A DNA stretch of 38,663 nt from an uncultured Eubacteriales bacterium. Lineage in GTDB: Bacteria > Bacillota > Clostridia > Oscillospirales > CAG-272. Below, piece by piece: positions 29,659 through 37,568 of this stretch. The notes under the pieces are model-generated. The model was given only the letters and a program-made list of their open reading frames with translations. It did not search any database and was not told the origin of the DNA. The stretch is taken from NCBI GenBank assembly GCA_934467435.1, contig CAKSLR010000003.1, forward strand, positions 1 through 38,663, in the 5' to 3' direction. Both the position numbers and the translations under genes were made by a program. Within the stretch, counting starts at the first letter, position 1. Every line of letters starts with the position of its first letter.

Positions 29659-32532
29659 ATGACGCAGAAAAAGCTCAAGATTGCACAGGTAGCCAAAGAT
29701 CTCAGCCTTTCGAGCAAGGATGTTCTTGATCTTCTGAAGGCGCTCGGCATGGAAAAAAAGACCGGCGCTTCTCTTGAGGGGGAGGAACTGGAGGTATTCT
29801 TTGCGAAAATCACGGAAAACCACCAGCTGGAGAATCTTGAAGAATACGTAAGCGGCAGCGCGAAGATCGTTGTCGCCGCCCCGAAGGCGCCGGAAAAGGC
29901 GGAAGAAAAGCCCGCCGAAAAGCCGGCAGAGACTGCCGCACCGCAGCCCGCCGCACCGGAGAAGAAGACGGAAGAAAAGAAAGAAGAAACCCCCGCCCCG
30001 GCTGCGGAAGAAAAGCCGGCAGCACCGGCGCCGAAAGCGGAAGCCCCCGCGCCCCGTCCGACAGCCGCACCGCAACCCTCCCCTGCCCCGCAGGCAAAAC
30101 AACCCGCAAACGGACAGCCGTCCGCACGTCCGGCAGCCCCGACAAACCGAGAGAACACCGCCGGGCAGTCCTACGGGCAGAACCGGCAACCTTACGGGCA
30201 GAACGGACAAAACCGCCAGCCTTACGGGCAAAACGGGCAGAACCGTCAGCCCTACGGGCAGAACGGGCAGAACCGCCCGTCCTACGGGCAGAACGGGCAG
30301 AACCGCCAGCCCTACGGGCAGAACGGGCAAAACCGCCCGCAACAGCCCGCGGCACCGGCAGCACGGAAGGACGCACCGATTGACCGTTCCACCCCGGCGC
30401 TTGACCGCCTGAAGCGGGCGCAGGAGGCAAAGCCGCAGCAGACCCCTGCAGCACCGCAGCCGAAGAAGAAGGAAGAGCCGCAGAAGAAGAAGGGGCAATC
30501 CTTCAAGACCATTATTCCGACCAATCCCGCTCCGACCGAAAAGACCGAAGTGGTGGTGGCAAAGGAGCAAAAGACCCGCGTGATCGATACTCGGATGAGT
30601 GACGTTGATCTTTCCAAATATGACGACCGCCTCAACAACTTTGTGCCGGGCGCCGCCGATCTGCGCGGGGAACGCCAGAAACTGAAAAAGCAGGATAACC
30701 GCAACAGTTTCGGCAAAAGCAAGGAAAAGGACCGCATGGCGCAGGAGAAAATGCGCCGCCAGGCGGAGATGCTTGCCCGCAAGAAGCAACTGGAGATTAC
30801 CATTCCCGACATGATTACCGTCGGAGAACTGGCATCCCGCATGAAGAAAACCTCGGGCGAGGTCATCAAAAAACTGATGATGACGGGCGTCATGGCATCG
30901 GTCAACCAAGAGATCGACTACGACACCGCATTCCTGATTGCCGACGAATTCGGCATCAAAGCCACTCACGAAGTGGTGGTGACGATGGAAGAGCGGCTGT
31001 TTGACGATACCGCCGATCCCGAAGAAGCACTGGTTCCCCGCGCCCCCGTTGTTTGCGTGATGGGTCACGTAGACCACGGCAAGACCTCCCTGCTCGACGC
31101 CATCCGACACACCAACGTGACAAGCGGCGAGGCAGGCGGCATTACGCAGGCGATCGGCGCTTACCGCGTCAGCATTCACGGGCAGGACATCACCTTCCTC
31201 GACACCCCCGGTCACGAGGCATTTACCGCCATGCGTGCCCGCGGTGCGCAGGCAACCGACATTGCCATTCTGGTCGTGGCGGCAGACGATGGCATCATGC
31301 CCCAGACGGTGGAAGCCATCAACCATGCCAAGGCGGCGGGCATCGACATTATCGTTGCCATCAACAAGATGGATAAACCCCACGCCGACCCCGACCGCGT
31401 GATTCAGTCCTTAACCCAGTATGACCTGGTGCCCGAAGAGTGGGGCGGCGACGTGATCTGCGTTCCCGTTTCCGCACTGACCGGCATGGGCATTGATAAA
31501 CTGCTGGAAAGCGTTCTGCTGGTTGCCGAGGTGAAGGAGCTGAAAGCCAACCCGAACCGCCGCGCCAAGGGCGTGATTCTGGAATCCAAGTTGGATAAGG
31601 GCAGAGGTCCCGTTGCCACCGTGCTGGTGCAGAACGGTACCCTGCGGGCGGGTGATATTGTGATTGCGGGCACGGCGGTCGGCCGTGTGCGTGCCATGAT
31701 GAACGATAAGGGCAAGATGATCAAAGAAGCCGGACCGAGCGTGCCGGTGGAGATCACGGGTCTTGCCGAAATTCCGAACGCGGGTGACGAATTCAACGCG
31801 GTTGAGGATGAAAAGATGGCGCGTTCGCTTGCCGAAAAGCGCCGGGAATCCGCTAAGCAGGAAGAGTTCCGCGCCAATGCGCGGGTGAGCCTGGATGCGC
31901 TCTTTGAAAAGATGAGCGAAGGGGTCAAGGACCTCAACATCATCGTCAAAGCCGATGTGGACGGCTCCGCCGAGGCGGTACGCGCTTCGCTGCTCAAACT
32001 CTCCGGTGAGGAAGTGAAGGTCAACGTCATTCATAAGGCAGTAGGCGGCATCACCGAAAGCGACGTTATGCTGGCGGCAGCCTCCAATGCGCTGATTGTC
32101 GGCTTCAACGTCCGCCCGGATAAGAGCGCCATTGACAGCGCCGAGCGGCAGGGTGTGGAGATCCGCACTTACCGCGTCATTTACGAGTGCATCGAAGAAA
32201 TCAAAGCCGCCATGAAAGGCATGCTTGCGCCCCAGTTCAAAGAAGCCCTTCAGGGACACGCCGAGGTGCGCCAGACCATTCATGTCCCGAATGTCGGCAC
32301 CATTGCCGGTTCTTATGTGCTGGATGGCAAAATCACACGGCATTCGCAGATCCGCGTGGTGCGCGACGGCATTGTCATTTTTGAAGACAAGATCGCCTCG
32401 CTCAAACGGTTCAAAGATGATGCCAAAGAGGTCGCACAGGGTTACGAATGCGGCATCGGGCTTGAAAAGTTCAATGACATCAAAGAAGGCGACATTCTCG
32501 AAGCCTTTGTGATGGAAGAAGTGGCACGCTGA
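29659..32532 (+). CDS. infB: Translation initiation factor IF-2
   Basis: 957 residues from the ATG at 29659. An IF2_N domain (KLKIAQVAKDLSLSSKDVLDLLKALGM) is followed by a ~400-residue Ala/Pro/Glu/Lys-rich linker, which includes five tandem decapeptides NRQPYGQNGQ (residues ~175-224), and a second IF2_N-like part (TVGELASRMKKTSGEVIKKLM). The GTPase has GHVDHGKTSLLDAI, DTPGHEAF and NKMDKP; the C-terminal domain that binds fMet-tRNA ends DILEAFVMEEVAR. The factor brings initiator tRNA to the 30S subunit. Upstream frame to 29548 is not used. Confidence 0.97.
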   Translation: MTQKKLKIAQVAKDLSLSSKDVLDLLKALGMEKKTGASLEGEELEVFFAKITENHQLENLEEYVSGSAKIVVAAPKAPEKAEEKPAEKPAETAAPQPAAPEKKTEEKKEETPAPAAEEKPAAPAPKAEAPAPRPTAAPQPSPAPQAKQPANGQPSARPAAPTNRENTAGQSYGQNRQPYGQNGQNRQPYGQNGQNRQPYGQNGQNRPSYGQNGQNRQPYGQNGQNRPQQPAAPAARKDAPIDRSTPALDRLKRAQEAKPQQTPAAPQPKKKEEPQKKKGQSFKTIIPTNPAPTEKTEVVVAKEQKTRVIDTRMSDVDLSKYDDRLNNFVPGAADLRGERQKLKKQDNRNSFGKSKEKDRMAQEKMRRQAEMLARKKQLEITIPDMITVGELASRMKKTSGEVIKKLMMTGVMASVNQEIDYDTAFLIADEFGIKATHEVVVTMEERLFDDTADPEEALVPRAPVVCVMGHVDHGKTSLLDAIRHTNVTSGEAGGITQAIGAYRVSIHGQDITFLDTPGHEAFTAMRARGAQATDIAILVVAADDGIMPQTVEAINHAKAAGIDIIVAINKMDKPHADPDRVIQSLTQYDLVPEEWGGDVICVPVSALTGMGIDKLLESVLLVAEVKELKANPNRRAKGVILESKLDKGRGPVATVLVQNGTLRAGDIVIAGTAVGRVRAMMNDKGKMIKEAGPSVPVEITGLAEIPNAGDEFNAVEDEKMARSLAEKRRESAKQEEFRANARVSLDALFEKMSEGVKDLNIIVKADVDGSAEAVRASLLKLSGEEVKVNVIHKAVGGITESDVMLAAASNALIVGFNVRPDKSAIDSAERQGVEIRTYRVIYECIEEIKAAMKGMLAPQFKEALQGHAEVRQTIHVPNVGTIAGSYVLDGKITRHSQIRVVRDGIVIFEDKIASLKRFKDDAKEVAQGYECGIGLEKFNDIKEGDILEAFVMEEVAR
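30181..30330 (+). repeat. Five tandem 30-bp repeats inside infB
   Basis: Five units encode NRQPYGQNGQ (one NRPSYGQNGQ), with part-units on both sides. Units differ at silent and two coding positions. The Gln/Asn/Gly/Tyr-rich tract should be disordered and is prone to copy-number change between strains. Confidence 0.9.
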
Positions 32533-32539
32533 GTGCCCC

Positions 32540-32573
32540 TGCCCCCGTTCTTTCGGAACGGGGGCACTTTTTT
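32540..32573 (+). terminator. Terminator of the infB operon
   Basis: An 11-bp stem (TGCCCCCGTTC / GAACGGGGGCA) closes 8 bases after the stop, followed by CTTTTTT. rbfA, the usual next gene, is not here. Confidence 0.9.
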
Positions 32574-32593
32574 GACTTTTTTTAAAAAATCCC

Positions 32594-32622
32594 TTGACAA
32601 ATGCAAAGGGGCGCGCTATAAT
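32594..32622 (+). promoter_or_regulatory. sigma-A promoter of the cysK-mnmA-rrf2 operon
   Basis: TTGACA (32594-32599), 17 bases, TATAAT (32617-32622): a full consensus promoter, with the operator dyad directly downstream. Confidence 0.92.
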
Positions 32623-32624
32623 AC

Positions 32625-32647
32625 CAACATACCAAGTTGGTAGGTTG
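32625..32647 (+). promoter_or_regulatory. 23-bp near-perfect palindrome, probable Rrf2-family operator
   Basis: CAACnTACCAA and its complement flank a central G at 32636; 10 of 11 base pairs match. It starts 2 bases after the -10 box and covers the predicted transcription start, so a bound protein would block initiation. The last gene of the same operon encodes an Rrf2-type regulator, the likely ligand (inference). I saw no second copy in the window. Confidence 0.75.
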
Positions 32648-32684
32648 ATTTCAGAAATCTTTTTTATCATAAAGGAGATATCCC

Positions 32685-33617
32685 ATGGCTGCTGTTTACA
32701 CCTCCGCCGATCAACTCATCGGCAAAACGCCACTCTTAGAACTCACGCATATCGAAAAGGAATATCACCTGCGCGCCCGGATCGTTGCCAAACTGGAGTA
32801 TTTCAACCCCGCCGGGTCGGTCAAAGACCGGGTTGCCAAAGCCATGATTGACGATGCCGAAAAAAAAGGTCTGCTCACCCCCACTTCGGTCATCATCGAG
32901 CCGACCTCCGGCAATACCGGCATCGGGCTTGCCTCGGTGGCGGCGGCACGGGGGTACCGCATTATCATCGTGATGCCCGAAACCATGTCGGTGGAACGCC
33001 GCCAACTGATGAAGGCATACGGTGCCGAACTGGTACTGACCGAAGGCGCCAAGGGGATGAAGGGCGCCATTGCCAAAGCAGAAGAACTGGCAAAAGAGAT
33101 TCCCGGCAGTTTCATTCCCGGGCAGTTCGTCAACCCCGCCAACCCGCAGGCGCACTATGACCACACGGGTCCCGAAATCTGGGAGGACACGGACGGCAAA
33201 GTGGATATCTTTGTCGCGGGGGTCGGCACGGGCGGCACCATTACGGGCGTCGGGCGTTACCTGAAGGAAAAGAACCCCGCCATCCGCGTGGTGGCAGTCG
33301 AGCCGGCAAGTTCTGCAGTGCTTTCGGGCTGTGAGGCGGGTCCGCACAAGATTCAGGGCATCGGCGCGGGCTTTGTGCCGGATGTGCTCGACACCCATAT
33401 TTACGATGAAATTCTGCCGGTTGCCAATGAGGACGCCTTTGCCGCCGGACGGCTGATCGGCAGAAAAGAGGGCGTGCTGGTCGGTATTTCCTCCGGCGCC
33501 GCCGTCCACGCCGCGATGGAACTGGCAAAACGGGAAGAGAACGCGGGCAAGACCATTGCGGTACTGCTGCCTGACACGGGGGACCGTTACCTCTCCACCC
33601 CGATGTTTGCCGACTGA
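32685..33617 (+). CDS. cysK: Cysteine synthase (O-acetylserine sulfhydrylase)
   Basis: 310 residues, full length. The PLP lysine lies in NPAGSVKDR (Lys47), the substrate loop is EPTSGNTGIG, and the phosphate-binding GVGTGGTITG and C-terminal VGISSGAAVHAAM are present. It makes cysteine from O-acetylserine and sulfide. AAGGAG lies 7 bases before the ATG. First gene of a sulfur operon under a probable Rrf2 operator. Confidence 0.97.
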   Translation: MAAVYTSADQLIGKTPLLELTHIEKEYHLRARIVAKLEYFNPAGSVKDRVAKAMIDDAEKKGLLTPTSVIIEPTSGNTGIGLASVAAARGYRIIIVMPETMSVERRQLMKAYGAELVLTEGAKGMKGAIAKAEELAKEIPGSFIPGQFVNPANPQAHYDHTGPEIWEDTDGKVDIFVAGVGTGGTITGVGRYLKEKNPAIRVVAVEPASSAVLSGCEAGPHKIQGIGAGFVPDVLDTHIYDEILPVANEDAFAAGRLIGRKEGVLVGISSGAAVHAAMELAKREENAGKTIAVLLPDTGDRYLSTPMFAD

Positions 33618-33635
33618 AAAAACCGAAAAAAAGAC

Positions 33636-33662
33636 CGCCGCCCCCGCACAGCGGGGGCGGCG
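33636..33662. other. 12-bp GC-rich hairpin between cysK and mnmA
   Basis: CGCCGCCCCCGC / GCGGGGGCGGCG with loop ACA. No U-run follows on the plus strand; on the minus strand it would read into U-rich sequence. In the plus-strand mRNA it may slow decay of cysK mRNA or part-terminate, setting cysK above mnmA (inference). Confidence 0.55.
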
Positions 33663-33674
33663 ATTGGAGTTGAC

Positions 33675-34766
33675 ATGAAAATATTGGTTGCCATGAGCGG
33701 CGGCGTGGATTCCAGCGTTGCCGCCAGACTGCTCTGTAACGGAGAAAACACCTGCATCGGCTGTACGATGAAATTATACCGGGGCGAGGATGTCGGCATT
33801 CCCGCGGGGGGGCACACCTGCTGTTCGCTGGACGACGTGACCGACGCGCGCTACGTTGCCTACCAACTCGGCATGCCCTATTACGTTTTTAATTTTGCCG
33901 ACGATTTTTCCGAAAAGATCATTGACAAATTCGTTCGCTCCTACGAGGCGGGCATGACCCCGAACCCCTGCATTGACTGTAACCGCTACATGAAATTTGA
34001 CAAACTCTTTGCCCGCGCCGACCTTCTCGGCTGTGACCATATTGCCACGGGTCACTATGCGCGGGTGGAAGAGGCGGGGGGAAAATACGTTCTGAAAAAA
34101 GCGATGGACGAAAGCAAGGATCAGAGTTACGCGCTGTATTTTCTTTCACAGGCGCAGCTTGCCCGCCTTCTCTTCCCGCTCGGCGGGATGCACAAGACCG
34201 AGACGCGCCGGATGGCGGAGGAAAGCGGCTTTTCCAATGCCGCAAAACCGGACAGCCAGGATATTTGCTTTGTGCCGGACGGCAACTACGCGCGGGTGAT
34301 TGCAGAGCGAACCGGCAAAACGCCGGCTCCCGGTGACTTTGTGGACGGTGAGGGGCACATCCTCGGTCGCCACCGCGGGCTGATTCACTACACCGTCGGA
34401 CAGCACAAGGGGCTCGGACTCCCGACCGAAGAGAAGCTGTATGTGCGCCGCCTCCTGCCCGAAGAGAACACCGTGGAACTCTGCCCGGGCGATGGGCTTT
34501 ACCGCAGAGACGCCGTGGCGGAGGAGGTCAACTGGATTGCGGGCGAAGCGCCGCAGTCCGCCTTCCGTTGCCGCGTGAAAGTACGCTATCGGCAAAAAGA
34601 GCAACCCGCCTGCGTGACACCGCTTTCCGGAGGGCGCGTGGCGATCGTGTTTGACGAACCGCAGCGTGCCATCACGCCGGGGCAGGCGGCGGTGTTTTAC
34701 GACGGAGACACCGTTCTCGGCGGCGGTGTAATCTGCCGCACGGACGAGAAGGGAGAGGCGTTATGA
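33675..34766 (+). CDS. mnmA: tRNA-specific 2-thiouridylase MnmA
   Basis: 363 residues. The PP-loop is SGGVDSS (8-14); the catalytic cysteines are in NPCIDCNRYMKFD (Cys99) and SQDICFVPDG (Cys198); GHYARVEE and TVGQHKGLGLP follow. The N-terminus has extra cysteines, CIGCTMKLYRGED and HTCCSLDD, typical of the Firmicutes type. It adds sulfur to U34 of Glu, Gln and Lys tRNAs. GGAG precedes the ATG. No cysteine desulfurase is adjacent, although MnmA needs one. Its stop overlaps the rrf2 start (ATGA). Confidence 0.96.
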   Translation: MKILVAMSGGVDSSVAARLLCNGENTCIGCTMKLYRGEDVGIPAGGHTCCSLDDVTDARYVAYQLGMPYYVFNFADDFSEKIIDKFVRSYEAGMTPNPCIDCNRYMKFDKLFARADLLGCDHIATGHYARVEEAGGKYVLKKAMDESKDQSYALYFLSQAQLARLLFPLGGMHKTETRRMAEESGFSNAAKPDSQDICFVPDGNYARVIAERTGKTPAPGDFVDGEGHILGRHRGLIHYTVGQHKGLGLPTEEKLYVRRLLPEENTVELCPGDGLYRRDAVAEEVNWIAGEAPQSAFRCRVKVRYRQKEQPACVTPLSGGRVAIVFDEPQRAITPGQAAVFYDGDTVLGGGVICRTDEKGEAL

Positions 34767-35188
34767 TTTCGACCCGCGGCAGATACGCCCTGCGCGTGAT
34801 GATTGACATGGCAGAGCACCCGAACGGCACCTACCTCCCGATGAAAGAAGTTGCGGAGCGGCAGGGCATCTCCCTGAAATACATCGAACGGATCATGCCC
34901 CTGCTCAGCAGCGGCGGGCTGGTGGAGGGGCTGCACGGCAAAGGCGGCGGCTACCGCCTTTGCCGTGCGCCGGAAGACTACACCGTATATGAAATTCTGC
35001 GTCTGACCGAGGGTGACCTTGCCCCGGTCGCCTGCCTGACGGCGGATGCCGCGCCCTGTGCGCGGGCGGCGGAGTGCCGTACCCTGCCCCTGTGGCGCAA
35101 GTATTTTTGCCTGATCTCGGATTTCTTTCTCTCGGTTCGCCTCTCCGATCTGATGCAAAGCGAAAACACCTGCGATTATATCATTTAA
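34763..35188 (+). CDS. Rrf2-family transcriptional regulator (IscR/CymR-like, with three cysteines)
   Basis: 141 residues overlapping mnmA by 4 bases. The winged-helix N-terminus MISTRGRYALRVMIDMAEHP, VAERQGISLKYIERIMPLL and the wing HGKGGGYRLCRAPEDYTVYEILRLTEG are standard Rrf2. CLTADAAPCARAAEC gives three Cys at spacing x7, x5, close to the IscR cluster-binding x5, x5, so an iron-sulfur or cysteine-status signal is likely. It probably binds the palindrome at 32625-32647 and represses its own operon (inference). Confidence 0.92.
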   Translation: MISTRGRYALRVMIDMAEHPNGTYLPMKEVAERQGISLKYIERIMPLLSSGGLVEGLHGKGGGYRLCRAPEDYTVYEILRLTEGDLAPVACLTADAAPCARAAECRTLPLWRKYFCLISDFFLSVRLSDLMQSENTCDYII

Positions 35189-35191
35189 GGC

Positions 35192-35219
35192 ACGCCGCGG
35201 CGGTTTTGCGGCGCGGCGT
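35192..35219 (+). terminator. Weak terminator-like hairpin after rrf2
   Basis: ACGCCGCG / CGCGGCGT pair over 8 bp with a 12-base loop; the following TACAGTTTCTTTAC is only moderately U-rich. Confidence 0.45.
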
Positions 35220-35255
35220 TACAGTTTCTTTACAACCGAAAAAGCCCCTGCGCCC

Positions 35256-35283
35256 TTGACAAACCCAAAAATCATGCTATAAT
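35256..35283 (+). promoter_or_regulatory. sigma-A promoter of the FAD-protein gene
   Basis: TTGACA (35256-35261), 16 bases, TATAAT (35278-35283), with an extended TGC before the -10 box. Confidence 0.88.
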
Positions 35284-35305
35284 GGGCGTAGACATATTTT
35301 TTGAA

Positions 35306-35332
35306 CGCCGCGTCTTCCGCGCGGCGATTTTT
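35306..35332 (+). promoter_or_regulatory. Terminator-like leader hairpin (possible attenuator)
   Basis: CGCCGCG / CGCGGCG pair over 7 bp (loop of 7) and are followed by ATTTTT, only ~20 nt after the start point and ahead of the gene. A second stem CTGCCG/CGGCAG (35333-35350) follows directly and ends at the Shine-Dalgarno site. This looks like a small attenuator; no known riboswitch is recognised. Confidence 0.5.
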
Positions 35333-35369
35333 CTGCCGCAAGGACGGCAGAAAAAAAGGAGAGATTACC

Positions 35370-36749
35370 GTGCAATACGATGTCATAATTGTGGGTGCCG
35401 GTCCCGGCGGTATTTTTTCTGCCTATGAGTTGACCAAAGAAGAAACCGATCTGCGCATTGCCGTTTTTGAAATGGGCAACCCTCTTGAAAAGCGGAAATG
35501 CCCGATCGACGGAAAAAAGATCAAGTCCTGCATCGGCTGTAAGAGTTGCGCCATCATGAGCGGCTTCGGCGGTGCCGGTGCGTTCTCGGACGGAAAATAC
35601 AACATTACCAACCAATTCGGCGGTACACTTTACGAACATGTCGGGCGGGACGAGGCGCTTTCCCTCATGCGGTATGTGGATGAGATCAATCTGCGCTTCG
35701 GGGGAGAAGGAACCCACCTCTACTCCACCGCCAACTCCGCCATCAAGCGGCGGTGCCTTGAAAACGGGCTGCACCTCCTGGATGCGCAGGTGCGCCACCT
35801 CGGCACCGACATCAACTACATTGTGCTCGAAAACCTGTATAACCGCCTGCGGGAACGGGTCGATTTTCACTTCAACACCCCGGTCAGCGCAGTGCGCCGC
35901 ACCGAAGACGGTTACGAGGTGGATGCCGGCGGCACCACCTACACCTGCCGCCAGTGCATCATCTCGGTCGGGCGCAGCGGCAGCAAGTGGATGGAAAAAG
36001 TCTCGGAGGAGATGCAGATTCCGACCCACTCCAACCGCGTGGATATCGGCGTGCGTGTGGAATTGCCGGCAGAGGTGTTCTCCCACCTCACCGATGAATT
36101 GTACGAAAGCAAGATCGTTTACCGCACGGCGAAGTTTGAAGATTTGGTGCGCACCTTCTGCATGAATCCGCGCGGCGTGGTGGTCAACGAAAACACCAAC
36201 GGTATTGTCACCGTCAACGGGCACAGTTACGAAAACCCCGCGTTGCATACCGAAAACACCAACTTCGCACTGCTTGTCAGCAAGCATTTTTCCGAGCCGT
36301 TCCGTGACAGCAACGGCTACGGGGAAAGCATTGCGCGCCTTTCCAATATGCTGGGCGGCGGCGTGATGGTGCAGCGGTTCGGCGACCTGGTACGCGGCAG
36401 GCGCAGCACCAACCAGCGCATTGCCGAAAATTTTGTGGTGCCGACCCTCTCCGCCACCCCGGGCGACCTCAGCTTGGTGATTCCGAAGCGGATTCTGGAC
36501 GGCATTATCGAAATGATTTACGCGCTGGATAAAATCGCCCCCGGCACTGCCAATGACGATACCCTGCTCTACGGTGTGGAGGTCAAGTTCTACAACATGG
36601 AAGTGGAACTGAACGAAAACCTGGAAACCAATCATCCCGGGCTTTATGTCATCGGGGACTGTTCGGGCGTCACCCACTCGCTCTCGCATGCGTCTGCCTC
36701 CGGCGTGTTCGTTGCACGGCGGATTCTCGCTACCCTGAAAAATCAATAA
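35370..36749 (+). CDS. FAD-dependent oxidoreductase of the COG2509 type, GTG start
   Basis: 459 residues from a GTG at 35370; AAAGGAGA lies 8 bases upstream and the protein then starts QYDVIIVGAGPGGIFSAYEL, the FAD-binding Rossmann motif. A Cys-rich segment KCPIDGKKIKSCIGCKSCAI (about 44-63) leads into MSGFGGAGAFSDGKYN. GLYVIGDCSGVTHSLSHASASG at the C-terminus closes the flavin site. Members are uncharacterised FAD-dependent dehydrogenases; no substrate is known. It stands alone between a leader and a terminator. Confidence 0.9.
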   Translation: MQYDVIIVGAGPGGIFSAYELTKEETDLRIAVFEMGNPLEKRKCPIDGKKIKSCIGCKSCAIMSGFGGAGAFSDGKYNITNQFGGTLYEHVGRDEALSLMRYVDEINLRFGGEGTHLYSTANSAIKRRCLENGLHLLDAQVRHLGTDINYIVLENLYNRLRERVDFHFNTPVSAVRRTEDGYEVDAGGTTYTCRQCIISVGRSGSKWMEKVSEEMQIPTHSNRVDIGVRVELPAEVFSHLTDELYESKIVYRTAKFEDLVRTFCMNPRGVVVNENTNGIVTVNGHSYENPALHTENTNFALLVSKHFSEPFRDSNGYGESIARLSNMLGGGVMVQRFGDLVRGRRSTNQRIAENFVVPTLSATPGDLSLVIPKRILDGIIEMIYALDKIAPGTANDDTLLYGVEVKFYNMEVELNENLETNHPGLYVIGDCSGVTHSLSHASASGVFVARRILATLKNQ

Positions 36750-36755
36750 AAGAAT

Positions 36756-36789
36756 CGTGCAACGGCGCCGCGGCGCCGTTGCACGTTTT
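36756..36789 (+). terminator. Terminator of the FAD-protein gene
   Basis: A 14-bp perfect stem (CGTGCAACGGCGCC and complement, 2-base loop) then TTTTC, 6 bases after the stop. It also lies 3' of the convergent phosphatase gene. Confidence 0.88.
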
Positions 36790-36795
36790 CTTTCT

Positions 36796-37503
36796 TCAGA
36801 ACCGAAGGCGGTTGTGGTAATGCAGCGGCAACCCCTCACGGTAAAGGTGTGCATCGTTTGCCACCTGCAATGCCCGCGGAATGACAACACCTCCGTCTAC
36901 CTGGAATTCGATGACGCTCATGCTGCTGTGCCCGAAGTCAAAATGGGTGGAAAAGAGCGGATACGGGATGTCAAGCAGGCTGGAAAGAAAACTCTCCCCG
37001 AACCCCTGGTGGGCAAACAGCGCAACCCGCTCCTCCTGCGGGGCAACGGGAAGGTAATACCCCTTCTCCCGGTCATGCTCGTAGCCGAGAGAAGCAAAGA
37101 AGGCATCGGTCTCCCGGTCAATGCGCAGCGTCCCCTCCCGGAAGGTGGTACCGGCAAAATCGGGATGGTCATACCACCGCCGCCCAAGCGCCAGTACCTC
37201 CGGGGAAAGAAATTTCTTTTTCCACTCCGGGTGCTGGAAGTACCACATATGCAGATCGCCGCTGAAAAAATCCTTGCCCGCGTGGGACTCGTTGCACCAA
37301 TCGAGAATCACCGGCTCCAGGCGCAAAAGGTCGCAAAGCGGCTGCGCGGTCATCTTCGCCCGCTCGGACGAAGAGGCATACACGCGCTGGATGCCGAAGA
37401 GCGCAAGGCGCTTTGCCAGCGCCTCTGCCTGCCGGTGCCCCTGCGGGGTCAGGCTGTCGGGGTCGTAGATCGGTTCTCCGTGGCGGATGTAAAAGAACAG
37501 CAT
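36796..37503 (-). CDS. Histidine phosphatase superfamily protein
   Basis: 235 residues. FFYIRHGEP at the N-terminus carries the RHG catalytic histidine; LTPQGHRQAEALAKRL and VYASSSERAKMTAQPLC are phosphoglycerate-mutase-like segments; VALFAHQGFGESFL and FGHSSMSVIEF supply the second histidine. Such enzymes dephosphorylate small metabolites; the substrate is not predictable. GGAGA precedes the ATG. The insert DWCNESHAGKDFFSGDLHMWYF is not in core PGM proteins. Confidence 0.9.
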   Translation of the reverse strand: MLFFYIRHGEPIYDPDSLTPQGHRQAEALAKRLALFGIQRVYASSSERAKMTAQPLCDLLRLEPVILDWCNESHAGKDFFSGDLHMWYFQHPEWKKKFLSPEVLALGRRWYDHPDFAGTTFREGTLRIDRETDAFFASLGYEHDREKGYYLPVAPQEERVALFAHQGFGESFLSSLLDIPYPLFSTHFDFGHSSMSVIEFQVDGGVVIPRALQVANDAHLYREGLPLHYHNRLRF

Positions 37504-37527
37504 GGTTTCTCTCCTTCTCTTTTCCGT

Positions 37528-37568
37528 GGCAGCCCGGCGGATTGCCGGGCTGCCGTTTTTTGTTTTTT
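37528..37568 (+). terminator. Terminator-like hairpin pointing against the minus-strand genes
   Basis: GGCAGCCCGGC / GCCGGGCTGCC (11 bp, loop GGATT) followed by GTTTTTTGTTTTTT on the plus strand. No plus-strand gene ends here. On the minus strand there is no U-run, so it does not end the regulator gene; it may stop antisense transcription. Confidence 0.6.

Noticed and set aside
30181..30330. CRISPR-like repeat array
   Set aside because: The 30-bp units are contiguous without spacers and lie in frame inside infB.
29410..31383. A 657-codon frame antisense to infB
   Set aside because: Composition reflects the infB repeats (runs of Leu-Pro-Val); no Shine-Dalgarno site and infB is certain.
32574..32593. 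rbfA expected after infB
   Set aside because: A strong terminator follows infB and the next gene is cysK; no RbfA-like frame is present.
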